From assembly GCA_030625925.1 (NCBI GenBank), contig DAOUPY010000088.1:1-6654 (forward strand): 6,654 nt of DNA. Reading direction: 5' to 3'. The translations under genes and the position numbers were made by a program. The stretch comes from Fusobacteriaceae bacterium (lineage in GTDB: Bacteria > Fusobacteriota > Fusobacteriia > Fusobacteriales > Fusobacteriaceae). The notes under the pieces are model-generated. The model saw only the letters and a list, made by a program, of their open reading frames with translations, was not told the origin of the DNA and did no database searches. Positions 1-5,428 of this stretch are shown here, in pieces (within the stretch, counting starts at the first letter, position 1; the number at the start of each line of letters is the position of its first letter).

Positions 1-24
1 AGAATAAGATATAAAGATGAAAAT

Positions 25-672
25 ATGGGAAACATTTATTTTATAGTTGGAACTGGGACTGAGATTGGAAAAACTCATGTTACTATAAAATTAATAGAGG
101 AAGATCTTAAAAATAAAAAAAATGTTATGGCATTAAAACCTATAGAAACGGGATTAGAAATTTTTGGTGAAAACTTAGAGGGATCCGATACAAAAAAATA
201 TGCAGATCTTTTAGGTAAAAATGTGGAAGAAATAAATACATATTTCTTTAAAAAGCCCATGTCACCCCACATTGCAGCAGATTTAGATGGGAAACAAATA
301 TTTATTAATCAAATAAAGAAAAGGATAGATGAAGAGACTAAAGTCCACGAAACTTTGTATGTTGAAGGTGCAGGGGGTCTGTTGGTTCCATATAAGGATA
401 GGTATACATATTTAGATCTTTTGGTAGATTACAGAAAAAAATCAGAGGTTATAGTAGTGGCTGCTAACTCTTTGGGAACGATCAACCATACCTTGTTGAC
501 AATAGAAACACTGAAAAGAAATGACATTATGATAAAGGGAATTATCTTCAATAATAAAGATAATAACGTCGATGAAATTTTATTAAAGAATAATGTAGAA
601 ACTATTGAAAAATTAAGTGGAATAAAGGTGTTAAAAAACATAGGGCATGATGGAGGCACAGGTGAATTTTAG
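25..672 (+). CDS. bioD: Dethiobiotin synthase (ATP-dependent)
   Basis: This 215-residue protein is a cytoplasmic enzyme that closes the ureido ring of dethiobiotin from 7,8-diaminopelargonate, CO2 and ATP, the penultimate step of biotin synthesis. The P-loop GTGTEIGKT is at residues 9-17, and KPIETG (38-43) holds the expected substrate/phosphate-binding Lys. SPHIAA (80-85), VEGAGGLLVP (113-122) and NSLGTINHTLLT (148-159) match the conserved blocks of the BioD family, and GIIFNN (172-177) is the nucleotide-base recognition segment. Length is close to the usual ~220 residues. ATG25 puts the P-loop at its normal distance from the N-terminus. The frame stays open to base 1 and no strong SD is visible in bases 1-24, so translation may be coupled to an upstream gene, probably another bio gene that is outside the window. 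The end overlaps the next gene. Confidence 0.95.
   Translation: MGNIYFIVGTGTEIGKTHVTIKLIEEDLKNKKNVMALKPIETGLEIFGENLEGSDTKKYADLLGKNVEEINTYFFKKPMSPHIAADLDGKQIFINQIKKRIDEETKVHETLYVEGAGGLLVPYKDRYTYLDLLVDYRKKSEVIVVAANSLGTINHTLLTIETLKRNDIMIKGIIFNNKDNNVDEILLKNNVETIEKLSGIKVLKNIGHDGGTGEF
652..656 (+). promoter_or_regulatory. SD GGAGG that selects GTG662 for the TruA-like gene
   Basis: GGAGG lies inside the 3' end of bioD, five bases before GTG662. The in-frame ATG647 and ATG650 have no comparable SD at a suitable distance; the nearest purine-rich stretch (AAAGGTG at about 624-630) is too far away. This favours GTG662, with an 11-nt overlap with bioD and likely translational coupling. It is a start-site inference from sequence only. 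Confidence 0.55.
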
Positions 673-1516
673 AAGTTTAGAAAAAACAACAAAATTTGGG
701 TATTTATTTTATATCTCATATAAGGGAAGTAAATTTCATTCTTTTGATGAAAATAAAGATGAGAGTTCTACAAAGAAAACTGTAAAAGGCGAATTTATAA
801 AAATATTGGGAGAATTAGGAGTTACTTGGGCTAAAGGTGTTCAACAAGGCGGAAGAACCGATGGTCAGGTAAGTGCCGAAGAAAATATATTGTATATAAA
901 TTCAAATAATAAGATAGATAAAATTTTATTAAAGGATAAATTCAATAAAAAAATAAATGAGATGCAGATTATCAAAATTGAAAAAACACTGCCTAATTTG
1001 GCTCTGCCTGAGATGATAGAGGGAAGAATCTATAGATATAACTACCCAGCAGATAAAATAAATTCTACTGAGGAAGAGATATTAAAAAAATGTGAAAAAC
1101 TTACAGGAACATATGATGTAAGTGAATTCACTGATACAAAAGGACAGAAATTAAAGGAAAAAATAAGAAGGGTGGAAATATCATACGATAATGGAAGCTT
1201 GGTATTTTCAGGAAACTCATTTATGCCGAAACAGGTAAGGATCATGTCTGGATATATATTAACCGGGGAGAAAAAAATTCTACCGGGAAAATATCTGACT
1301 TTGGAAAAGATGGTTTTATCCAAGGAGTTAGAGGAGATAATGATAGAGGATGTTAATGATGTTTTTGAAGAAAATATTTTGAAGATAGAAAAAATCAAAG
1401 ATGTCTATATCTTCTATGTGGCTAAAAATAAAAAAGGTGAAGTTATTGGGAAAAATGCCGGTAATATAAAAAGTTTAAGAAAAAAATATGGGCAGATAGT
1501 AATAAAGACAATTTAA
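662..1516 (+). CDS. Divergent TruA-family pseudouridine synthase with C-terminal KH-like domain
   Basis: The protein probably isomerises uridine to pseudouridine in RNA. Residues are numbered from the GTG start (284 aa); starting at ATG647 would add five. The TruA layout is visible: FYISYKGSKFHSF (16-28) corresponds to the first strand (usually YDGxxFxGWQ), then KTVKGEF (39-45, the TVQGEL helix). GGRTDGQVSA (63-72) corresponds to the catalytic GRTDAGVHA loop, with the nucleophilic Asp at 67. GRIYRYNYP (121-129) carries the conserved Tyr, and FSGNSFMPKQVRIMSGYIL (182-200) matches the F-x-SFL-x-x-MVR-x-x-G signature. TruA is normally about 245-265 residues and ends near here. This protein continues for ~70 residues to a tail with VIGKNAGNIKSLRKKYG (261-277), which resembles the IGxxGxxI loop of KH RNA-binding domains with Ala in place of the second Gly. 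The altered catalytic loop (His and Gly replaced) suggests a specialised paralogue rather than the housekeeping TruA. The RNA target is unknown. Confidence 0.75.
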   Translation: MNFRSLEKTTKFGYLFYISYKGSKFHSFDENKDESSTKKTVKGEFIKILGELGVTWAKGVQQGGRTDGQVSAEENILYINSNNKIDKILLKDKFNKKINEMQIIKIEKTLPNLALPEMIEGRIYRYNYPADKINSTEEEILKKCEKLTGTYDVSEFTDTKGQKLKEKIRRVEISYDNGSLVFSGNSFMPKQVRIMSGYILTGEKKILPGKYLTLEKMVLSKELEEIMIEDVNDVFEENILKIEKIKDVYIFYVAKNKKGEVIGKNAGNIKSLRKKYGQIVIKTI

Positions 1517-1532
1517 CTTCTGGAGAGGTGTC

Positions 1533-1952
1533 ATGGGCAGAATAAAACAGGGATTAAATTATTTGTTTGCAAAACCTAAAGTAGACAAGATGGAAGAAAT
1601 AAAATTACTTTTAACAAAGGAAGAGTATAAGATTTTTATAAATATGGACAATTACGATAAAGTACATAGCATAGGTGTTTACGAAAGGGTAAAGAAAGAC
1701 AAAGTATTAAATAAAGATGAAAAATATCTGAAATTAGCCCTCCTACACGATTGTGGCAAGGAGAAAATATGCCTTCTGACCAGGGTGAAAAAGGTCTTGG
1801 TGGGGGATAAATCACTGGATAGGCATCCTAAATCAGGTTATAAAAAACTAAGAGAGATAGATTTGGAGTTAGCTAACTTGATTTTAAACCACCATGGTCT
1901 AAATGAAAATAAGCAGTTAAAAAGATTTCAGGAGATAGATGACGAGAGTTAA
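1533..1952 (+). CDS. Small HD-domain phosphohydrolase
   Basis: This 139-residue cytoplasmic protein belongs to the HD superfamily of metal-dependent phosphohydrolases. The metal ligands can be followed: His45 in YDKVHSIGVY, the His72-Asp73 pair in LALLHDCGKEKI, further histidines at 98 (DRHPKSG) and 120-121 (ILNHHG), and a C-terminal acidic Asp136-Asp137 where HD proteins have the last Asp ligand. The size matches the compact stand-alone HD proteins of clostridia and fusobacteria rather than HD-GYP or RelA/SpoT enzymes, and no second domain is present. The substrate cannot be told from sequence; nucleotides or phosphate monoesters are typical of the superfamily. ATG1533 has SD-like GGAG/AGGTG at 1522-1530. 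The gene follows the TruA-like gene by 16 nt and precedes the radical SAM gene by 29 nt, so it is probably co-transcribed with both. Confidence 0.8.
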   Translation: MGRIKQGLNYLFAKPKVDKMEEIKLLLTKEEYKIFINMDNYDKVHSIGVYERVKKDKVLNKDEKYLKLALLHDCGKEKICLLTRVKKVLVGDKSLDRHPKSGYKKLREIDLELANLILNHHGLNENKQLKRFQEIDDES

Positions 1953-1981
1953 AGGTAATAATAAATAAAGGAGAAAAAATT

Positions 1982-3751
1982 ATGATTGATATAGAAAAAT
2001 ATCTACTGTTAGTAGAAAAACCAGTACAATATATGGGTAACGAGGTAAATAGTATCCATAAGAGCGATTATAAAGTTAATATGTGTTTATTTTTCCCTGA
2101 TATCTATGAGGTAGGAATGTCTAATTTAGGGATAAGAATACTGTATGATATATTAAATAAAGTTGATGGGTTTTCACTGGAAAGAGGATTTTCTCCTCAA
2201 GAGGATATGGAAGCTGTCATGAGAGAAAATAGTATACCAATGTTTTCGTTAGAGAGCAGAACTCCACTAAAAGAATTTGATGTAGTAGGTTTTTCTCTTT
2301 CTTATGAGATGAGTTACACCAATGTATTGAATGCACTGGATTTGGCAGGGATACCCCTGAGAGCGGAAGACAGAACAGAAAATCATCCCCTTATTATGGC
2401 AGGGGGGACATGTACAGTAAATCCAGTTCCTATGAGTAAATTTGTTGATTATTTTGTAATTGGTGATGGAGAAGATGTAATGCCGGAAATAGCCAGAATA
2501 TTTGTGGCTAATAGTGATAAAACTAAGGCAGAAAAATTAGAATTGATAAAAAATATAGATGGAGTGTATATTCCAAAACTGCATAAAGGGAAAAAAATAA
2601 AAAAAGCTCTAGTTCATAATTTAGATAATACAGAATTTTATGCTGATCAAATAGTACCTTTTGTGAAGATAGTTCATGACAGGGTGTCGGTAGAGATTCA
2701 AAGAGGGTGTACCAGAGGATGCAGGTTCTGTCAGGCTGGATATACATACAGACCTGTAAGAGAAAGAACTTTGGAAAAAAACATGGCTCTTATAGAAAAA
2801 ACACTTAAATCTACTGGATATAATGAAGTATCGTTGTCTTCATTATCGAGTAGTGACTATAGCAAGATAAGTCCTTTATTGGAAAATTTACAAAAGAAAC
2901 ACGGTGAAAACAACTTGAGTATAGGGCTTCCATCTCTAAGGATGAATCCATATTCTGTAGAAGTTGCAGAGCAGATCCAGAGTGGTAAAAAAACAGGGTT
3001 TACGTTTGCACCAGAAGCAGGAACTCAGAGGATGAGAGATATTATTAACAAGGGTGTAACAGAGGAAGAGATTTTAGAGACAGCAGTTGCAGCGGTGAAA
3101 GGTGGATGGGCAACACTAAAATTTTACTTCATGATAGGCCTGCCTTTTGAAACAGATGAAGATCTAAAAGGTATACATGAGTTAGTGATGAAGGTAGTAA
3201 AGGCATGTAAACCATTTACAAAAAAGTTAAATATAACAGTCAGCATATCTAATTTTATACCAAAACCTCATACTCCATTCCAATGGGCTGAGCAAATGAA
3301 CATAGCTGAGATGGAGAGAAAACACCAGCTCCTAAAAGATATATTTTATAGGGCGAGACATACGACTCTAAAGATACATTTTAGAGAAAAGTCATATTTG
3401 GAAGGTTTCCTGTCACGTGGAGATGAAAAAATAAGTGATCTATTGGAGAGTGTATGGAAAAAAGGTGCTAAATTGGAAGACCATGGCAGAAATTTCCAAT
3501 TTTCTAGATGGAAGGAAGCGATAGATGAGTTGAACTTAGATGAGAAAGACTATCTGGGGGAGAAATCAACAGATGTAGAGCTACCATGGAATATGGTGGA
3601 TATCGGTGTATCGGATAAATTCTATATAGATGAATTGAAAAAAGCGAAAGAACTAGCACTTACTCCAGATTGTCGTGATAACTGTATTGGCTGTGGAATG
3701 AAGGGAAGAATTAAAGAATGCGGAGAGTTGATCTCTGATAATTTAAAATAA
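1982..3751 (+). CDS. B12-binding-like/radical SAM protein, TIGR03960 type
   Basis: This 589-residue protein is a radical SAM enzyme of unknown substrate, probably of the TIGR03960 family (B12-binding-like domain fused to radical SAM). The N-terminal part (about 30-200) has the Rossmann-type blocks of that family: FPDIYEVGMSNLG (38-50), VVGFSLSYEMSYTN (101-114), IMAGGTC (138-144) and YFVIGDGED (157-165). At D40-x-Y42-x-x-G45, Tyr stands where cobalamin proteins have the His ligand of DxHxxG, so base-off B12 binding is doubtful. The radical SAM core holds RGCTRGCRFCQAG with the 4Fe-4S ligands Cys243, Cys247 and Cys250, then FTFAPEAGTQRMR (340-352) and YFMIGLPFETDED (382-394). A C-terminal cluster, Cys564, Cys568, Cys571 and Cys580, could bind a second Fe-S cluster or zinc. 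AAAGGAG at 1967-1973 lies 8 nt before ATG1982. In many clostridia a DUF2344 (TIGR03936) partner follows this gene or is fused to it; here a terminator follows directly. Confidence 0.85.
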   Translation: MIDIEKYLLLVEKPVQYMGNEVNSIHKSDYKVNMCLFFPDIYEVGMSNLGIRILYDILNKVDGFSLERGFSPQEDMEAVMRENSIPMFSLESRTPLKEFDVVGFSLSYEMSYTNVLNALDLAGIPLRAEDRTENHPLIMAGGTCTVNPVPMSKFVDYFVIGDGEDVMPEIARIFVANSDKTKAEKLELIKNIDGVYIPKLHKGKKIKKALVHNLDNTEFYADQIVPFVKIVHDRVSVEIQRGCTRGCRFCQAGYTYRPVRERTLEKNMALIEKTLKSTGYNEVSLSSLSSSDYSKISPLLENLQKKHGENNLSIGLPSLRMNPYSVEVAEQIQSGKKTGFTFAPEAGTQRMRDIINKGVTEEEILETAVAAVKGGWATLKFYFMIGLPFETDEDLKGIHELVMKVVKACKPFTKKLNITVSISNFIPKPHTPFQWAEQMNIAEMERKHQLLKDIFYRARHTTLKIHFREKSYLEGFLSRGDEKISDLLESVWKKGAKLEDHGRNFQFSRWKEAIDELNLDEKDYLGEKSTDVELPWNMVDIGVSDKFYIDELKKAKELALTPDCRDNCIGCGMKGRIKECGELISDNLK

Positions 3752-3760
3752 GAATAATAC

Positions 3761-3815
3761 AAAAACTCCTAAATGGACAAAGACTATTATAGTTGGTGTC
3801 TGCTTAGGAGTTTTT
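3761..3815 (+). terminator. Rho-independent terminator ending the bioD-radical SAM operon
   Basis: ACTCCTAA (3765-3772) pairs perfectly with TTAGGAGT (3804-3811). The flanking A run (3761-3764) extends the stem into the T run that follows. Further imperfect pairing continues inside: GACA at 3776-3779 with TGTC at 3797-3800, after one mismatch and two wobble pairs. The T tract TTTTTTTCTTT follows at once. It begins 9 nt after the radical SAM stop codon and separates this operon from the lipoprotein gene. Confidence 0.85.
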
Positions 3816-3840
3816 TTCTTTGAATTTGAGTTGTACAAAA

Positions 3841-3861
3841 TTATTTTTTTAATAAAAAAAT
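3841..3861 (+). promoter_or_regulatory. A/T-tract palindrome, possible UP element
   Basis: An A, seven Ts, AAT, seven As and a T (3843-3861) form a palindrome with 8-base arms. It lies directly upstream of the proposed -35 region of the lipoprotein promoter, where an UP element for RNA polymerase α-subunit contact or a bent A-tract would sit. Such tracts are common by chance in AT-rich intergenic DNA. Confidence 0.35.
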
Positions 3862-3888
3862 GATTATTTAGCAAAAATTAAGTATACT
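3860..3888 (+). promoter_or_regulatory. Probable sigma-70-type promoter of the lipoprotein gene
   Basis: TATACT at 3883-3888 is a strong -10 match. Seventeen bases upstream, ATGATT (3860-3865) is a weak -35, matching TTGACA at three of six positions. Transcription would start near 3894-3896, giving a 5' leader of about 50 nt before ATG3945. It lies in the only sizeable gap of the window and downstream of a terminator, so the lipoprotein gene needs its own promoter here. Confidence 0.5.
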
Positions 3889-3894
3889 CTTAAT
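3877..3894. repeat. Inverted repeat framing the -10 hexamer (possible operator)
   Basis: ATTAAG (3877-3882) and CTTAAT (3889-3894) are perfect inverted arms on either side of TATACT (3883-3888). A 9-base direct repeat ATGATTATT occurs at 3860-3868 and again at 3893-3901, 33 bp apart. The symmetry could mark a regulator site overlapping the promoter core, but the arms are short and AT-rich. Confidence 0.3.
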
Positions 3895-3932
3895 GATTAT
3901 TAAGTTTAATTTTGACATTTATTAATAAAATA

Positions 3933-3941
3933 AGGGGGGAG
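3933..3941 (+). promoter_or_regulatory. G-rich SD fixing the lipoprotein start at ATG3945
   Basis: AGGGGGGAG, with six consecutive Gs, ends three bases before ATG3945; its AGGGGG part is six bases away. It is by far the strongest SD near this gene. It shows that the in-frame upstream TTG at 3912 is not the start. Confidence 0.75.
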
Positions 3942-3944
3942 AAA

Positions 3945-5375
3945 ATGAAACAATATCAAAAATTATTTATAGGTTTAACATTGCTATTGTTTGTTTCATG
4001 TAGCAGTTCTGGAGGGGGCAAAGACCAAGAGGTTTTGAAAAAAGAGGAAACATCTACAATTCCAGTAGTTGCAAAAAGTGGAGAAATAAAAACAAGCAAT
4101 GGGAATATTACCATTGACGATGCAAATAAGGTAGCTATGACAGCAGAAAAAGGAAGTCAAGTTATTAATGGAAAAGATGGAACTCTTTCCGGAGTATTCA
4201 CTATAGGAATGGAAGCAAGTGGGGTAAATAGTAAGAGTACGAACAATGGAAAGATAGTAGGAGGAAGTAGTGCAGATACTGCCAGATCAATAAATGTAAA
4301 TTCTAATGGAGGTATAAAGCGAATAGGGATAAAAGCGTCTAATGGCGGGGAAACTATTAATAATGGAGAGATTTCAGGAGAGTTAAGTGAAGGAATTGTG
4401 GCTGATGGGAAAGGCAGTTCTGCGACTAATAACGGAAAGGTAAGCTTTACAGGAGTTAAATACACTGACGTTTATACTGAAGACGGAATAGAATATAATA
4501 AGACAGGAACTGAGGCAATAGGAATGAGAGCTTCAGATGGAGGCTCTGTTGTCAATGAGAAAGATGGTGTTATCTCTGGAAGTTTAAGTGAGGGGATGGG
4601 AGCTGAAGGAAAAGGAAGCATTGTTGTTAACTATGGAGAAATAAATTCCACAGGAGCTGAGTGGTCTAAAACTTATACTGATAAAGATGGTATAAAACAT
4701 ACAGAGTTAGGAACTGAGGCAAATGGAATGTATATCTCTACAGGAGCTACTGCAATTAATAAAGAAACTGGTATTATTAATTTAAATAGTGAAGAGGGAA
4801 TAGGAATGTATGCTTATGATGTGATATATGATCAAAATTTGCAGCTCACTTTAACTAAAAGTATGATTGAAAATTATGGAAGTGTAAATATCAATGCTCA
4901 AAATGGAACTGGAATTAGAGCTTCAAAAGGAGCTGCTGCAATCAATGCAGAAGGTGCTTTCATTAATTTAAATAGTGGTGGCAGCAATGGGATGTATGCA
5001 GATGGTATGAAATCTACTTCAAATGAAAGTATAGTTGAAAATCATGGAACTATAAACATTAATGCTGAAAATGGAACTGGAATGAAGGCTTTAGATGGAG
5101 GTACTGCAATTAATGCAAAAGACGCTTTCATTAATTTAAACAGCTCAAACGGTATAGGAATGTATGCTACAGGAGATGGATCTACAATAGAAAATCGTGG
5201 GAAAATATATTTGTCTGGATCAGAATCAACTCCTGGTAGAGATGATCAAACTGCTGAAGAAATAGCAACAAGTGGTGAAATGATTAATGGAAAAGATACT
5301 AAAGGTAATATAGGTATGAAGATAGAAAATGGAGCTAGAATGATCAATAAAGGTAGTATAACATTCGGAGAATAA
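3945..5375 (+). CDS. Lipoprotein with repetitive β-solenoid, autotransporter-passenger-like
   Basis: This 476-residue predicted outer-membrane or surface lipoprotein is probably a passenger or adhesin-type protein; its ligand is unknown. The N-terminus MKQYQK, a hydrophobic stretch (7-17) and LLFVSC form a type II signal with lipidation at Cys19, followed by a SSSGGG spacer. Cys19 is the only cysteine. From about residue 40 to the end the chain is Gly/Asn/Ser-rich, with recurring G-I/M-G-M-x-A, x-x-x-N-x-G-x-I and INLNS strands, as expected of a right-handed β-helix like those of fusobacterial autotransporter passengers. Two tandem blocks of 65 and 68 residues fill about 127-259, and two of 56 and 51 residues fill about 309-415. 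No β-barrel follows in this chain; it ends at NKGSITFGE with a true stop. The barrel-like protein lies in the next gene, 53 nt downstream, which suggests the two act together. The start is ATG3945, chosen for its SD and for the position of the signal peptide. Confidence 0.8.
   Translation: MKQYQKLFIGLTLLLFVSCSSSGGGKDQEVLKKEETSTIPVVAKSGEIKTSNGNITIDDANKVAMTAEKGSQVINGKDGTLSGVFTIGMEASGVNSKSTNNGKIVGGSSADTARSINVNSNGGIKRIGIKASNGGETINNGEISGELSEGIVADGKGSSATNNGKVSFTGVKYTDVYTEDGIEYNKTGTEAIGMRASDGGSVVNEKDGVISGSLSEGMGAEGKGSIVVNYGEINSTGAEWSKTYTDKDGIKHTELGTEANGMYISTGATAINKETGIINLNSEEGIGMYAYDVIYDQNLQLTLTKSMIENYGSVNINAQNGTGIRASKGAAAINAEGAFINLNSGGSNGMYADGMKSTSNESIVENHGTININAENGTGMKALDGGTAINAKDAFINLNSSNGIGMYATGDGSTIENRGKIYLSGSESTPGRDDQTAEEIATSGEMINGKDTKGNIGMKIENGARMINKGSITFGE
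4323..4721 (+). repeat. Tandem repeat pair A/B within the passenger (65 and 68 codons)
   Basis: Copy A (4323-4517) and copy B (4518-4721) encode the same succession: IGIKASNGG / IGMRASDGG, then ISGELSEGI / ISGSLSEGM, GKGSSATNNGKV / GKGSIVVNYGEI, a Tyr/Thr/Asp-rich loop (YTDVYTEDGI / SKTYTDKDGI), and both end in GTEA. The similarity is clear in protein but diverged in DNA, so the duplication is old or under selection for structure. The charged loop that interrupts each solenoid turn probably projects from it. Confidence 0.75.
4869..5189 (+). repeat. Tandem repeat pair C/D within the passenger (56 and 51 codons)
   Basis: Copy C (4869-5036) and copy D (5037-5189) begin with ENYGS / ENHGT and continue INAQNGTGI / INAENGTGM, AAINAEGAFINLNS / TAINAKDAFINLNS and NGMYA / IGMYA. 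DNA identity is high in places: AATGGAACTGGAAT at 4902-4915 and 5070-5083, and a 17-base exact match at 4956-4972 and 5124-5140, both at a 168-base offset. A third, partial start (ENRGK) follows at 5190. Confidence 0.8.
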
Positions 5376-5386
5376 ATAATTTAAAT

Positions 5387-5413
5387 AAAGGGCTTAATCG
5401 CCCTTTTAATTTT
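5387..5413 (+). terminator. Terminator-like hairpin between passenger and barrel genes
   Basis: AAAGGGC (5387-5393) and GCCCTTT (5400-5406) form a perfect 7-bp stem with a 6-base loop. It is followed by a T-rich but interrupted run (TTTTAATTTT). The short stem and broken T run suggest partial termination, which would let some transcripts continue into the barrel gene 23 nt beyond the stem. Confidence 0.6.
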
Positions 5414-5419
5414 AAGGGG
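5414..5419 (+). promoter_or_regulatory. SD of the barrel gene, able to pair with the hairpin's 3' arm
   Basis: AAGGGG lies nine bases before ATG5429. Its AAGGG can pair with CCCTT (5401-5405), part of the 3' arm of the preceding terminator-like hairpin, so the two pairings exclude one another. Whether this regulates translation is inference. Confidence 0.55.
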
Positions 5420-5428
5420 AATTAAATC

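Noticed and set aside
1042..1398. Long open frame on the minus strand inside the TruA-like gene
   Set aside because: It is an antisense shadow of an AT-rich coding region, with no SD and a low-complexity Ser/Phe/Ile-rich product.
3761..3815. Riboswitch or recombination site (attC-like) in the long stem-loop
   Set aside because: The stem is followed directly by a T run and lies just after a stop codon, which a terminator explains fully. No conserved attC core sites are seen.
3860..3903. Fur-box-like AATGATTATT elements
   Set aside because: They match only part of the 19-bp Fur consensus, and such AT-rich words are expected by chance here.
3912..3917. Perfect TTGACA as a -35 box
   Set aside because: At 16-18 bases downstream there is only a G-rich SD and no -10-like hexamer. 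TATACT at 3883-3888 is upstream of it.
3912..3944. In-frame TTG at 3912 as the start of the lipoprotein, adding 11 residues
   Set aside because: The strong SD at 3933-3941 lies within this extension and points to ATG3945, and the lipoprotein signal begins properly at MKQYQK.
4157..4465. Minus-strand open frame inside the lipoprotein gene
   Set aside because: Its Pro/Leu-rich product is the antisense of the Gly/Asn repeats, and the + strand gene has a signal peptide, an SD and structured repeats.
5376..5428. Passenger and barrel as one gene broken by a simple frameshift or nonsense mutation
   Set aside because: The gap contains a hairpin, an SD and an ATG followed by a signal-like N-terminus, and the lipoprotein ends at a regular repeat boundary. 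This is an organised gene junction rather than one lesion.
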